A DNA stretch of 35,620 nt, taken from Chlamydiales bacterium. GTDB lineage: Bacteria; Chlamydiota; Chlamydiia; Chlamydiales; JAAKFR01. The stretch covers positions 72,024 through 107,643 of the forward strand of contig JAJACG010000032.1 of assembly GCA_022601635.1 (NCBI GenBank), read 5' to 3'. Position 1 is the stretch's first letter. Every line of letters starts with the position of its first letter. Position numbers and translations under genes: made by a program. Shown here in pieces: positions 15,199-24,083 of this stretch. The notes under the pieces are model-generated. The model did no database searches, was not told the DNA's origin, and saw only the letters and a program-made list of their open reading frames with translations.

Positions 15199-17036
15199 TT
15201 TTTCTGCCTAGTCGGTTGCGCTGATTTTTTCTTGCGCCACGGCTCAACAAATTTGACCCTATTCGCAGCCCCAGTTCTACGCCCATTGGCTCCGCGAGGA
15301 GATGAGAACTGTGACTCTCCTCCCCTCTGTGATGTGCGAGCCTTAGCCCCTCTACCCTTTCTTGCTCCTTCTGAAGAGGCTCCCTCCTTCGAATATGTAC
15401 GCCCCTGCGCTCCTCGTGAACCAGAGGCTCCACCCTTCGAATAGGAACGGCCCTGCTCTCCTCGTGAACCAGAGGCTCCACCCTTCGAATAGGAACGGCC
15501 CTGCTCTCCACCTTTTGAAAATGTGCGACCCTGCGCTCCACCCTTCGAATAGGAACGGCCCTGCTCTTTTCGTGCACCCGAGGCTCCACCCTTTGAGAAA
15601 GTACGCCCCTCTGCTCCTCGTGATCCTGAAGCTTCGCCTTTCGAGAATGTGCGACCCTGCGCTCCACCCTTCGAATATGAACGACCCTGCGCTCCACCCT
15701 TCGAATATGAACGACCCTGCGCTCCACCTTTTGAGAATGTGCGACCCTTTGCTCCTCGTGGATTAGATGCTCCTCCCTTAGAGAATGTGCGCCCCTGCTC
15801 GTTTCTGCCCTTTGGTGCTGTACGCCCCTTTTTGGCACTCGACCTACTCGATCCAGTTGGCTCTTTGCGGGGCTCAAAACCCTCCACCACCGAAACGGGA
15901 ATCTGCTCCCCTGTAAAACTCTCAATCCTCTTCAAAAGAGGGCGATCACACCCTACAACAAATGAAAGCGCCTCACCCTTTGCTCCCGCACGACCCGTAC
16001 GACCAATGCGATGCACATAATCCTCAGCTTGACGCGGCAAATCATAATTAATCACATGCGTCACACTATTCACGTCCAAACCGCGCGCCGCTACATCAGT
16101 CGCCACCAAAATATTAATGCTTCCCTTCTTCATCCCAGCAATCACACGACTCCTCTGATTCTGCCTCATATCACCATGTAAAGCAGCGGAATCTCGCCCT
16201 TCAGCCTTGAGATCACGAACCAGCTGATCGCAATGCCGTTTAGTCGATGTGAAAATAATCGTCTGCTCCATCTTCTCCAACAAATGGTTCAAAAGGCGAT
16301 CCTTATGCTTCCTATCATCAACATAATGCAGTCTCTGATCAATATTGCCATGCGTCATCGTCTGCGCCTCAATCGATACATCAGCGGGATCATCCAAAAG
16401 ACGTTTTGAAAGTTTCATGATCGGTCCCTTCATCGTCGCCGAAAAGAGCAGCGTTTGGCACTTCCCAGGAATCTGATTCATGATCTCCTCAACCGGCTCC
16501 AAAAAGCCCATGTCCAACATGCGATCCGCCTCATCTAAAACAACCGTCTCAATTGTAGATAGATTGATCTTCTTCTGGTTGAGCAGGTCGATCAAGCGTC
16601 CAGGGGTAGCAATAAGAATTTCAAATGGCTTGGCCATCCTTTTAAGCTGTACACGATAAGGCACCCCTCCGCAGATACAGACGCTCTTCATTCTCTTCAT
16701 ATAGCGGCTATACTTGGCAGCTTGATCAGCAATCTGCATCGCCAATTCACGCGTTGGTGAAAGGATCAGCAGACGCGGCCCGCGACCCAAAGATTGCTCT
16801 TTGGCCAAACGGGAAAGCGTGGGCAGAAGAAATGCCGCTGTTTTGCCAGTCCCAGTTTGAGCACACGCGCGCAAATCACGCCCAGCAGCCACGACAGGAA
16901 TAGCCTCTTTTTGAATCTCAGTAGGCGTACGATAGCCTGATTCAGTGAGAGCTTTTAGAATTTTAGGATCGAGAGACAGAGCGTCAAAGGCCATTTTTAA
17001 TCTTTGGTTGTGAACAAAATCGACCCAGTATAACAA
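15189..17036 (-). CDS. DEAD-box ATP-dependent RNA helicase with repeat tail
   Basis: The 615-residue helicase has all core motifs: the Q motif (GYRTPTEIQKEAIPV), AQTGTGKT, PTRELA, DEAD (VLDEADRMLDMGF), SAT, TDVAARGLDV and HRIGRTGR. The core spans about residues 14-385. The tail (about 400-560) is a Gly/Arg/Ser/Lys repeat described separately, ending in a basic cluster (WRKKKSAQPTRQKKRH). Family members unwind short RNA duplexes in ribosome assembly and mRNA decay; basic disordered tails help bind RNA and promote condensates. The tail resembles no catalytic domain. The TAA stop comes from mobile element copy 3, so the original C-terminus was probably longer or different. It is closest to the RhlE/CsdA-like bacterial group. 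Confidence 0.93.
   Translation of the reverse strand: MLYWVDFVHNQRLKMAFDALSLDPKILKALTESGYRTPTEIQKEAIPVVAAGRDLRACAQTGTGKTAAFLLPTLSRLAKEQSLGRGPRLLILSPTRELAMQIADQAAKYSRYMKRMKSVCICGGVPYRVQLKRMAKPFEILIATPGRLIDLLNQKKINLSTIETVVLDEADRMLDMGFLEPVEEIMNQIPGKCQTLLFSATMKGPIMKLSKRLLDDPADVSIEAQTMTHGNIDQRLHYVDDRKHKDRLLNHLLEKMEQTIIFTSTKRHCDQLVRDLKAEGRDSAALHGDMRQNQRSRVIAGMKKGSINILVATDVAARGLDVNSVTHVINYDLPRQAEDYVHRIGRTGRAGAKGEALSFVVGCDRPLLKRIESFTGEQIPVSVVEGFEPRKEPTGSSRSSAKKGRTAPKGRNEQGRTFSKGGASNPRGAKGRTFSKGGAQGRSYSKGGAQGRSYSKGGAQGRTFSKGEASGSRGAEGRTFSKGGASGARKEQGRSYSKGGAQGRTFSKGGEQGRSYSKGGASGSRGEQGRSYSKGGASGSRGAQGRTYSKEGASSEGARKGRGAKARTSQRGGESQFSSPRGANGRRTGAANRVKFVEPWRKKKSAQPTRQKKRH
15380..15805 (-). repeat. Tandem GR[ST][YF]SKGG repeat inside the helicase gene
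   Basis: About eleven units of the pattern GR(S/T)(Y/F)SKGG are separated by AQ, or by longer spacers such as ASGSRGEQ. Unit spacing is 10 residues (30 bases) or about 16 residues. Neighbouring units are nearly identical in DNA, for example around 15650-15720, which points to recent expansion by slippage or unequal exchange. Antisense frames are open over this stretch only because the repeat lacks stops. Confidence 0.9.
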
Positions 17037-17044
17037 GATAGAGG

Positions 17045-17974
17045 TTAGTTATCTATTAAATGTTTCTTCCGGTAGGGACGATTGCCTGTTTTAGGATCAT
17101 AAGGCCTGCGACGCGGCGCCTTCGCACACCCATCAGAACAGACAGCTCCCCTCTTAAGCGCACACTCATCACAGCATAAAAAAAGCTCATTGCAGTCCAT
17201 ATTGGCGCAATTAAAATATTTATCTGTCGACTCTTCACAAAAACTGCAGTGAGAAATTGGCTTAGCTGGCTGGTCATCGATCGAGCAAGCCAAACGATCA
17301 TCAAAGACAAAAAGACTACCCTTCCAATGTTTTTGGCCCTCTTTCTGCCCATAATTGATCACCCCCCCATCGAGCTGAAAAACTGTGTCAAAACCGCGCT
17401 TTTTGAGTAGCGCTGAGTAAAGTTCACAGCGAATCCCGCCGGTACAGTACATCATCACCTTCGTTTTAGAGGGATCAACCTGCTCCTTCAAACGGTCAGC
17501 ATAGCCAGGGAAATCCCTAAAATTTTTCAGTGGGGGGAGATCTGCACCCTCAAAGTGGCCAATCTTCCACTCATAGTCATTGCGCACATCAATGAGCAGA
17601 TACTCCTCATCGCTCTCGATCATCTCTCGCCATTTGGCAGGTGAGACATGCTCACCACCATCTGCAATATCAGCCTTTTCACCCAAAGCAACCAAATTCT
17701 CGCGATATTTGACCGTCATACGAGGAAAAATATTCTCTTCAACCACATGGATCTTGAAATGAATCTTTGCAAAACGGGGATCTTGTCGCAAAAAGGCGAT
17801 ATACTTCTCACACGCCTCATGCGAACCACTCATCTGGCCATTCATCCCCTCTTCGGAGATGTAGATGCGCCCAGTTGCATCGAGATCATCTAAAAATCTT
17901 TTATGCTTTTTGACCTCTCGTTTGGGTTCTTCAATTTTCTCAAAAATGTAATAAGCTAATGCGTAATATGTCAT
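17045..17974 (-). CDS. trhO: tRNA uridine(34) hydroxylase, rhodanese-type (TrhO/YceA)
   Basis: The 309-residue protein has an N-terminal ferredoxin-like domain (about 1-95, GRIYISEEGMNGQMSGS), a rhodanese domain (about 110-230) with active loop CTGGIRCE, and a Cys-rich tail with HCSFCEES, CANMDCN, CCDEC and CSDGC that may bind metal. TrhO makes 5-hydroxyuridine at wobble position 34 of certain tRNAs. Placement beside rpsD is the order I recall for Chlamydia. It starts close to the divergent rpsD promoter and ends 8 bases before the DEAD-box gene start on the same strand. Confidence 0.93.
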   Translation of the reverse strand: MTYYALAYYIFEKIEEPKREVKKHKRFLDDLDATGRIYISEEGMNGQMSGSHEACEKYIAFLRQDPRFAKIHFKIHVVEENIFPRMTVKYRENLVALGEKADIADGGEHVSPAKWREMIESDEEYLLIDVRNDYEWKIGHFEGADLPPLKNFRDFPGYADRLKEQVDPSKTKVMMYCTGGIRCELYSALLKKRGFDTVFQLDGGVINYGQKEGQKHWKGSLFVFDDRLACSIDDQPAKPISHCSFCEESTDKYFNCANMDCNELFLCCDECALKRGAVCSDGCAKAPRRRPYDPKTGNRPYRKKHLIDN

Positions 17975-18012
17975 AGTGCTAAGAGTCTACTCGAAGAGGG
18001 GAAATAATTCCA

Positions 18013-18041
18013 TTGTAGAAAATTTCGCAGCCAGCTATGAT
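18013..18041 (+). promoter_or_regulatory. Sigma-70-type promoter for rpsD
   Basis: TTGTAG (18013-18018) and TATGAT (18036-18041) are 17 bases apart and lie about 28 bases before the rpsD start. The leader then carries the Shine-Dalgarno TAGGAG. This is a prediction from consensus only. Confidence 0.55.
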
Positions 18042-18069
18042 GTTGCCACTGAAAATTAGGAGTATTTAG

Positions 18070-18696
18070 ATGGCACGATATAGAGGTCCGAAGAATAGAA
18101 TTGCCCGTAGATTTGGGTCTAACATTTTTGGTCGCGCACGCAACCCGCTACTGAAAAAACCCAACCCTCCCGGGCAGCATGGAGCGCGTCGTCGCAAGAA
18201 GTCGGACTATGGCCTGCAATTGGAAGAGAAGCAGAAGCTCAAGGCGTGCTTCGGTATGATTTCTGAGAAGCAGTTGGTTAATTCATTTAAGAAAGCTGAG
18301 AGACAGGATGGCAATACGGCACAAAACTTCTGCCAAATGCTTGAATGCCGTTTGGACGTTGTGGTTTACCGCCTCCGTTTTGCTCGCACAATCTTTGGTG
18401 CGCAGCAGCTAGTGTCTCACGGCCATGTTCAGGTTGATGGCAAGAAGGTGGACCGCCGCTCATTCTTGGTGAAGCCGGGTCAGGTGATTTCTATCAAAGA
18501 GAAGTCACGTAAGCAGAAAGCAATCCTAGAGTCACTCGAAGTGGGTACTCAGGTGACGCCTGACTACATGGAGCTAGATAAGGATAAGTTTGCAGGTAAG
18601 ATCACTGTAGCGCCTGAGCTGGATCAGATTGAAGGTATGATGCCTATTCCAGTTAACGTTGCAACAGTTTGCGAATTCCTATCTCACCGTACATAG
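18070..18696 (+). CDS. rpsD: 30S ribosomal protein S4
   Basis: The 208-residue protein is full length: [20 protein letters not shown], the conserved [20 protein letters not shown], and the S4 RNA-binding domain (about 97-160) with [20 protein letters not shown] and [19 protein letters not shown]4 starts 16S rRNA folding and helps keep decoding accurate. It stands alone here with its own promoter, unlike the alpha operon arrangement of many bacteria. Its last 44 bases overlap the convergent murJ gene. Confidence 0.98.
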   Translation: MARYRGPKNRIARRFGSNIFGRARNPLLKKPNPPGQHGARRRKKSDYGLQLEEKQKLKACFGMISEKQLVNSFKKAERQDGNTAQNFCQMLECRLDVVVYRLRFARTIFGAQQLVSHGHVQVDGKKVDRRSFLVKPGQVISIKEKSRKQKAILESLEVGTQVTPDYMELDKDKFAGKITVAPELDQIEGMMPIPVNVATVCEFLSHRT

Positions 18697-20182
18697 AGAC
18701 GTTTAATATTTTTGCCCCAGCCAGGAAGGTGATGGCGAAAAGTGGCGCTTCAATAGCGAGCACTTCAAGCTGTTTCCAAAGCTCTCTTGGTAGATGGGGC
18801 AAAAATTTTGCCATAAATAGTGTCACGAACGAAGCAATAAGTGAACAGATCACTAGCTTCGCCGTATTCTCTGACACCCCCTTCCACTCAATTTTCTGAG
18901 TCACATTCAAGATCCAGACGAGCAGCAGCGCATTGGCAGCAGAGCTAATCGCTGTGGCAAGCGCCACACTGATCGCTCCAAATCCAAAGCCGTAGACAAA
19001 GAGCGCATTGAGCCCAATATTGAGTGCGACTGAGATGCAAGAGAAGATCGCCGGCGTCTTGTAGTTCTTAATAGCGTAGAAGGCGCTGGCGAAGAGCATC
19101 GTCAGCGTCATTGGTACTAGGGCAAGGCCGTAAGCAAGAAGACAGAGAGTCGTCGTGTAGGTGGCAGATTCACTAAATTGACCATGGCCATAGACTAAGT
19201 TGACGGATGCAAGGCCGAGGCTCAAAATTGCAAAGGTGATCGGCAGCATCCAGCTGATGGCGCGATTGACGGCAAAATTCAAGAAGTCGAAATATTTGCT
19301 ATAATCGCGCTTTTCAATCGCTCGTGATATGGGAGGGAAAAGAGCGGAGGCAAGAGCCACGCCAAAGAGGGCGAGTGGGAGCTGTTGCAGGCGCAGCGCA
19401 TACCACAAAAAGGCGGGGCCTTCTGGGTCGGCTGCTCTGGCAAAAAGAGCATCACAAGCGCTATTGATCTGTACAGCGGCAACTCCAAGCATCCCGAGCA
19501 AGAAGGGTTTAAGGATGGCAAATAGAGAGCGGAAGGAGAAGCCTGTTGGGGAGGCTGATGCGATCAGCTTAGTCACTCTGGGAAGTGTGAGCAGCCATTG
19601 AAAGGCAAAAGCACCGACCACCACCATGGCGAGGCGCTCCATAGCAAGTGCGCTATCATAGCGGATAACAAAGAAGAGGCCTGCGATCCAGATCAGATTC
19701 AAAAAGGCTGGAGCGACGCTTGGCAAGAAGTAGGAGCGTTCACAATTGAGAAGAGCGCTGTTGAGGGCAAAGAGGCAGATGAAGAGGATAGCTGGCAACA
19801 TCAGCATGGTCAGCTTGACCACATCCCCTGCTCCATGCAGCAGACTATAGCCCAAAAAGCCTTCAGCTATGAGAACAATGGCGGCCAAAAAGAGGGCGAG
19901 ACCTACGGTTAGGTCGTAGAAGAAGCGGCTCGCTTTGGCTGGATCTTTCCCTTTTAGATGTTCATAGTGTGGAATGAATGCGCTATGGAGCGCTCCCTCT
20001 CCAAAGAGACGGCGTAGAAGACTAGAAAAACGGAAGGCCATCCAGAAGGCAGCAACAGCGGGCAGCGTTCCAAAAAGAGCAGCCATGCCCACCTCTCTGC
20101 CAAGTCCTGTGATGCGCGACAAACCAGTTCCTGAAAAAAAACTCTTTATAGAACGTGATATTTGAATCTTAGAATCATTCAT
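18653..20182 (-). CDS. murJ: Lipid II flippase MurJ
   Basis: The 509-residue polytopic membrane protein shows about 14 hydrophobic segments and the MVF/MviN signature regions [40 protein letters not shown] and [20 protein letters not shown]. MurJ flips lipid II across the inner membrane for peptidoglycan synthesis, which chlamydiae need for their division septum. It neighbours rpsD and nfo, as I recall from Chlamydia. The 3' end overlaps rpsD by 44 bases on the opposite strand, so the two transcripts are antisense to each other there. Confidence 0.96.
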   Translation of the reverse strand: MNDSKIQISRSIKSFFSGTGLSRITGLGREVGMAALFGTLPAVAAFWMAFRFSSLLRRLFGEGALHSAFIPHYEHLKGKDPAKASRFFYDLTVGLALFLAAIVLIAEGFLGYSLLHGAGDVVKLTMLMLPAILFICLFALNSALLNCERSYFLPSVAPAFLNLIWIAGLFFVIRYDSALAMERLAMVVVGAFAFQWLLTLPRVTKLIASASPTGFSFRSLFAILKPFLLGMLGVAAVQINSACDALFARAADPEGPAFLWYALRLQQLPLALFGVALASALFPPISRAIEKRDYSKYFDFLNFAVNRAISWMLPITFAILSLGLASVNLVYGHGQFSESATYTTTLCLLAYGLALVPMTLTMLFASAFYAIKNYKTPAIFSCISVALNIGLNALFVYGFGFGAISVALATAISSAANALLLVWILNVTQKIEWKGVSENTAKLVICSLIASFVTLFMAKFLPHLPRELWKQLEVLAIEAPLFAITFLAGAKILNVSMYGEIGIRKLLQR

Positions 20183-20219
20183 ATTTCGAGAATATAGTTA
20201 GATCTGGTATAAACATCAC

Positions 20220-21083
20220 ATGAAAAAAATGGCTGCAAAAGATTTACTCATCGGTGCGCATACTAGTGCACAGGGTGGTGTATTCAATGCACTCTTTGAG
20301 GGCCAAGAGATTGGCGCCACTACAATTCAACTCTTTACCGCAAATCAGAGGCAGTGGCAGGCGCGTGAACTCAAAGAGGATGTGATTGAAAAATTTGAGA
20401 AGGCTCTGCGAGAGACTCATCTACAAGAGATCATGAGCCACGCTAGCTACCTAATTAATCTCGGATCACCCAAGGAGGAGGTGGCAGCTAAGAGCCGCAA
20501 GGCTTTTCGCCAAGAGATTGAGCGCTGCCAGGCGCTGGGCATTCGCTACCTCAACTTCCATCCGGGCGCTGCTCTTGATGAGAGTGTTGAAAAATGCATT
20601 GATCTCATTGCCGATGGGATGCTTGAGTGTGAAGATCTTTTTGATGATGATGATCTGATTCTACTTTTGGAAGCAACGGCTGGACAAGGCTCTGTCGTGG
20701 GCCGCTCATTTGAGGAGCTGGCTGCAATTATTGAGAAGACTGAAAAGAAGCTGCCTGTTGGAGTCTGTATTGACACCTGCCACATCTTTGCAGCTGGCTA
20801 TGACATTCGAACAGAGGCGGGCTGGCTCAAAACGTTGAAAGAGTTTGATGAGATTGTGGGGCTTGATAAGCTTTACGCCTTTCACTTAAACGACTCACAG
20901 CATGATCTAGGTTCGCGCAAGGATCGTCATGAGGCACTTGGTGAGGGCAAGATTGGGATGGAGTGTTTCCGCTTTTTGATGCGCCATCCCTCGACTCGTG
21001 AGCTTCCCAAATATTTAGAAACACCTGGAGGGCCACCCCTTTGGGATAAGGAGATAGGACTGTTACGTGACTTTGCGAAGTAA
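20220..21083 (+). CDS. nfo: Endonuclease IV (AP endonuclease)
   Basis: The 287-residue protein has the metal-binding TIM-barrel pattern of endonuclease [97 protein letters not shown] and YLETPGG. The zinc ligands His, Glu, Asp are all present. It cuts DNA 5' of abasic sites in base excision repair. It diverges from murJ across a 37-base gap, and its end overlaps asnS by 17 bases, suggesting one transcript. Confidence 0.97.
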   Translation: MKKMAAKDLLIGAHTSAQGGVFNALFEGQEIGATTIQLFTANQRQWQARELKEDVIEKFEKALRETHLQEIMSHASYLINLGSPKEEVAAKSRKAFRQEIERCQALGIRYLNFHPGAALDESVEKCIDLIADGMLECEDLFDDDDLILLLEATAGQGSVVGRSFEELAAIIEKTEKKLPVGVCIDTCHIFAAGYDIRTEAGWLKTLKEFDEIVGLDKLYAFHLNDSQHDLGSRKDRHEALGEGKIGMECFRFLMRHPSTRELPKYLETPGGPPLWDKEIGLLRDFAK

Positions 21084-22392
21084 GATTAGAGAGATCAAAA
21101 AGGGCGATTTTGTTGGCAAGGAGGTAACCATCAAGGGATGGATCCGCACAACGCGTGCTCAAAAAAGCTTTACCTTTGTTGAGGTCAATGATGGATCTAC
21201 ACTTTCTAATATGCAGGTGATTGTCAATGAGGCTACTGACCTTACAACTGGTGCAGCTGTAGCTGTTACAGGCAAAGTGGTCGAGAGCCCCGGAGGCAAG
21301 CAAGCAGTTGAAATCCATGCTGATAAAATTGAGGTTATTGGCCACTGCTGCTCAGAAAAATACCCCCTTCAGAAGAAACGTCACTCCTTTGAGTTTTTGC
21401 GCTCCATTGCGCACTTGCGTCCGCGCACCAATACGCTTGGAGCAGTGACCCGCATTCGCAACTGCCTTTCTTACGCTACGCATCGTTTTTTCCAAGAGCG
21501 CGGTTTCATCAACTTGCACACGCCACTGATTACCCTCTCCGACTGTGAAGGGGCGGGCGAAATGTTTTCTATCTCAGCAGGTGAAGAGGATTTCTTTGGT
21601 AAGCCTGCCTACTTGACTGTCTCTGGCCAGCTCAATGCAGAGATCTACGCACACGCAATGTCTGATGTCTATACCTTTGGCCCTACGTTCCGTGCTGAAA
21701 ATTCCAATACTTCACGCCACCTTGCTGAGTTTTGGATGATTGAGCCTGAAATGGCCTTTGCTGATTTGCAAGATGATATCGACCTTGCAATAGCTTTCCT
21801 CAAGTACATCTTCAAGGCAGTACTTGATGAGTGTGAAGAGGATATGGATCTCTTTGATCGCTTTGTCTCTAAAGGAGTCAAAGGCAGGTTGCAGGAGGTT
21901 GTGGAGAAGCCATTTGAGCGCATGACCTACACCAAGGCGGTCGAAATCTTGGAAAAGAGCGGGAAGAAGTTTGAATTCCCCCACCACTTTGGCTGCAACC
22001 TGCAGGCAGAACATGAGCGTTACATTGCTGAGGAGCATGTGAAAGGTCCGCTTGCTCTTTATGACTATCCAGCCGAAATCAAGCCGTTTTACATGCGTCA
22101 AAACGATGATGGGAAGACGGTAGCGGCGCTGGATGTCTTAGTTCCTGGTGTGGGAGAGATCATTGGCGGTTCACAGCGTGAGGAGCGCCTCGATGTTTTG
22201 GAGCGTGTGATGGATGAAAAGGGATTGGATAAGGAGCATTACTGGTGGTACTTGGAGCTCCGGGAGTATGGTTCTGTTCCACATGCGGGCTTTGGAGCTG
22301 GTCTTGAGCGTTTGATTCTCTTTGCGACTGGCATGGAGAATATTCGCGATGTGATTCCCTTCCCACGCTACCCCGGCCATGCAGATTTTTAG
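21067..22392 (+). CDS. asnS: Asparagine--tRNA ligase
   Basis: The 441-residue class IIb synthetase has an OB-fold anticodon domain (about 15-95, [20 protein letters not shown]). The catalytic core holds motif 1 near [16 protein letters not shown], motif 2 [20 protein letters not shown] and motif 3 [15 protein letters not shown]. The AsnRS-type residues EPEMAF and [13 protein letters not shown] separate it from AspRS. It starts at a GTG inside the nfo end. Chlamydia itself makes Asn-tRNA by the amidotransferase route, so direct AsnRS is a marker of other chlamydial families or of transfer (from general knowledge). Confidence 0.93.
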   Translation: MTLRSKIREIKKGDFVGKEVTIKGWIRTTRAQKSFTFVEVNDGSTLSNMQVIVNEATDLTTGAAVAVTGKVVESPGGKQAVEIHADKIEVIGHCCSEKYPLQKKRHSFEFLRSIAHLRPRTNTLGAVTRIRNCLSYATHRFFQERGFINLHTPLITLSDCEGAGEMFSISAGEEDFFGKPAYLTVSGQLNAEIYAHAMSDVYTFGPTFRAENSNTSRHLAEFWMIEPEMAFADLQDDIDLAIAFLKYIFKAVLDECEEDMDLFDRFVSKGVKGRLQEVVEKPFERMTYTKAVEILEKSGKKFEFPHHFGCNLQAEHERYIAEEHVKGPLALYDYPAEIKPFYMRQNDDGKTVAALDVLVPGVGEIIGGSQREERLDVLERVMDEKGLDKEHYWWYLELREYGSVPHAGFGAGLERLILFATGMENIRDVIPFPRYPGHADF

Positions 22393-22487
22393 ATCTCAGT
22401 GGGCTAATTTTGCTGTGATTTGAATGCTAGCTCGCTTGCTCTATGTCGGCAAAAGCTAAAAATGCTCAGTCTAGACTGCTCACTTAA

Positions 22488-22603
22488 GGAGCTGTTTAAT
22501 AAGTGCCTTGCTGGAGATTTTGGCAAGATTTCTATCGAGGCGAGAACGATACCTCGATAGAAAGATTGTTGGAAGATCTGGTGAGGGAGTTATTCAGGTC
22601 TCC
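22488..22603 (+). repeat. Palindromic mobile element, copy 4 (short form)
   Basis: The element is shortened to a core of 114 bases and lacks the central hairpin, but keeps the inner pairing TTTCTATCGAGG / CCTCGATAGAAA and the ends GGAGCTGTTTAATAAG / GTTATTCAGGTCTCC. The flanks CTTAAG (22483) and CTTAAA (22603) look like a target duplication. It supplies the TGA stop of the minus-strand gene at 22594. Confidence 0.88.
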
Positions 22604-22890
22604 TTAAACATGATTCTTTCATGGATCTTTGAAGCTGCTACCTCGTCAACTACAACGCGAATATTTCTATTTACAAGAGTATCCAACTCAGGCATTGCAC
22701 GCTGCAGAGCTGCAAAACTCTCTGCATTGAGCTTCATCAATTTAATTGCCAAAAGCGCTCCAACTGCTAGCGCCTCTCGCTCCACACTTTGTAAATTAGG
22801 GCCTATCCGCGCATTGCCTTCCTCTTGTCCATATGCTTCGGCAAATAGTGTATGGATCTGTTCATAAGTTTGACTGCCATCAACGGTCAT
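22594..22890 (-). CDS. Conserved-looking small protein of unknown function downstream of hemA
   Basis: The 98-residue product starts at an ATG overlapping the hemA stop (ATGA), so it is translationally coupled to hemA. It is soluble and mostly helical, with REALAVGALLAIKLMKLNAE and LVNRNIRVVVDEVAASKI. I recognise no family. Its final codons are ATG TTT AAG GAG ACC TGA, of which the last three fall at or in mobile element copy 4. Without the element the frame would read AAG TGA, so the protein gained two residues (Glu-Thr) from the insertion. Confidence 0.65.
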   Translation of the reverse strand: MTVDGSQTYEQIHTLFAEAYGQEEGNARIGPNLQSVEREALAVGALLAIKLMKLNAESFAALQRAMPELDTLVNRNIRVVVDEVAASKIHERIMFKET

Positions 22891-23843
22891 AATATCGCTC
22901 GATCTCTCTTCATCGTGAAGATCTCAAAGAGGCGCTGCACACCCTTCTCTATGATCTCCTTCTCAATTATCTCTAACGCGGCAACTTTTAGCTCCCTCTT
23001 ACGATCAATTTCGCGATTGAGCTGATCAATATTGAGCAGACGAATCTGCATCCGAAGTCGCGGATCTACATTGCGCGGTACCGATAGATCAACGAGCAGC
23101 CGCTTTTTACGTCCAATCAATGTCTGTGGACCCACCAAATAGTCAGTCGACTTTGTACCGAAGATGATCAAATCAAAGGTCTGCCACTCATGTAGCCTCT
23201 TCCAAGCGAGCGCTGGACCCTTCACCTTATGATCACTCCGATTGCAGAACGTGATGTCAAGCGCCCCTTTTTGACGAAAACGAGCAGCCACCTTCTCATT
23301 GATTTTCGACACCCCCACAAACAGAATGCGTTTTCGCTCAAGTGAGCCTAACTCTTCTGTTGCCTGCGACCAGATCACATCCTCAAGAGTTACTAGCCCT
23401 CTGTTTAGAAGAGATTTAGAGCGCACTTCTTTGCCAATTTTGAGTGATTTTTGGAACAAAAAGTGGAGATCGTGGTTGCACAAGGAGGCTTCATAGGCCT
23501 GCTTGACTTGGCCTTGGATTTCTGTTTCACCGACAATGGCGCTATCCATGCCGCTTGTAACGCGAGCGAGGTGTAAAAAGGCATCGATACCAAAATAGGA
23601 ATAGAGGCAGTGTTCGAATTCCTGTTCGACCAGTTGGCGCAAAAGATGGAGTAGGTAATTGTGAGCAGCTGGCAGATCTGAAGAGCTAAAGTAGATTTCG
23701 GTTCTGTTGCAGGTAGAGAGAGGAACAAAGGGAAGGGTGTGTAGGCTTTTGGGTTGGAATCTTTTTGCGCATGCTTTCGCTAATTTATCGCGTAAAAAGA
23801 GAGGGGCCGATTTGTGATTGATCCCCAAAATTCCAATGTGCAT
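22887..23843 (-). CDS. hemA: Glutamyl-tRNA reductase
   Basis: The 318-residue enzyme makes glutamate-1-semialdehyde from Glu-tRNA, the first step of C5 haem synthesis. Seen are the N-terminal MHIGILGINHKSAPLFLRDK, the catalytic Cys in PLSTCNRTEIY, the substrate loop SGMDSAIVGETEIQGQVKQA and an NADPH-binding domain (KRILFVGVSKINEKVA, RKKRLLVDLSVPRNVDP). At 318 residues it is clearly shorter than the usual 410-430. The C-terminal dimerisation domain is reduced to one helix, as in the short chlamydial forms I recall. It diverges from parE over a region holding a mobile-element relative. Confidence 0.93.
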   Translation of the reverse strand: MHIGILGINHKSAPLFLRDKLAKACAKRFQPKSLHTLPFVPLSTCNRTEIYFSSSDLPAAHNYLLHLLRQLVEQEFEHCLYSYFGIDAFLHLARVTSGMDSAIVGETEIQGQVKQAYEASLCNHDLHFLFQKSLKIGKEVRSKSLLNRGLVTLEDVIWSQATEELGSLERKRILFVGVSKINEKVAARFRQKGALDITFCNRSDHKVKGPALAWKRLHEWQTFDLIIFGTKSTDYLVGPQTLIGRKKRLLVDLSVPRNVDPRLRMQIRLLNIDQLNREIDRKRELKVAALEIIEKEIIEKGVQRLFEIFTMKRDRAIL

Positions 23844-23918
23844 GCCTAAATGTATAGCGAATTCAAGATTTGTTGGTGTAGGACTTTTATTACTCTCTGC
23901 TGTATGATGCGGATGAAA

Positions 23919-24081
23919 CGGAGCCTCTGATTAATGAGCGTGTCGCAGATTGCAGTAGAAATCTCGATTTAGCTAAGTTCGGAGGCGAGCACTAACCACT
24001 TGCTGGTTAGTCGAGTTGAGAATGACGCTAAATCGAGAGTTATACCGGAAGATGCAATACGCACATTATTCTGAGGTTCCG
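23919..24081 (+). repeat. Diverged relative of the palindromic element, upstream of parE
   Basis: The terminal inverted repeats are CGGAGCCTCTGATTAATG and CATTATTCTGAGGTTCCG (16 of 18 paired). Inside are AATCTCGATTTAGC / GCTAAATCGAGAGTT and the hairpin ACTAACCACTTGCTGGTTAGT. The plan matches the main family but the ends differ, so I call it a second subfamily. It ends two bases before the parE ATG, and its end supplies the GAGG that can serve as Shine-Dalgarno. Confidence 0.78.
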
Positions 24082-24083
24082 CG

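Noticed and set aside
15020-15925. Long open frames in other frames over the helicase repeat tail
   Set aside because: The 30-base repeat unit lacks stops in several frames, so these are shadows of the repeat.
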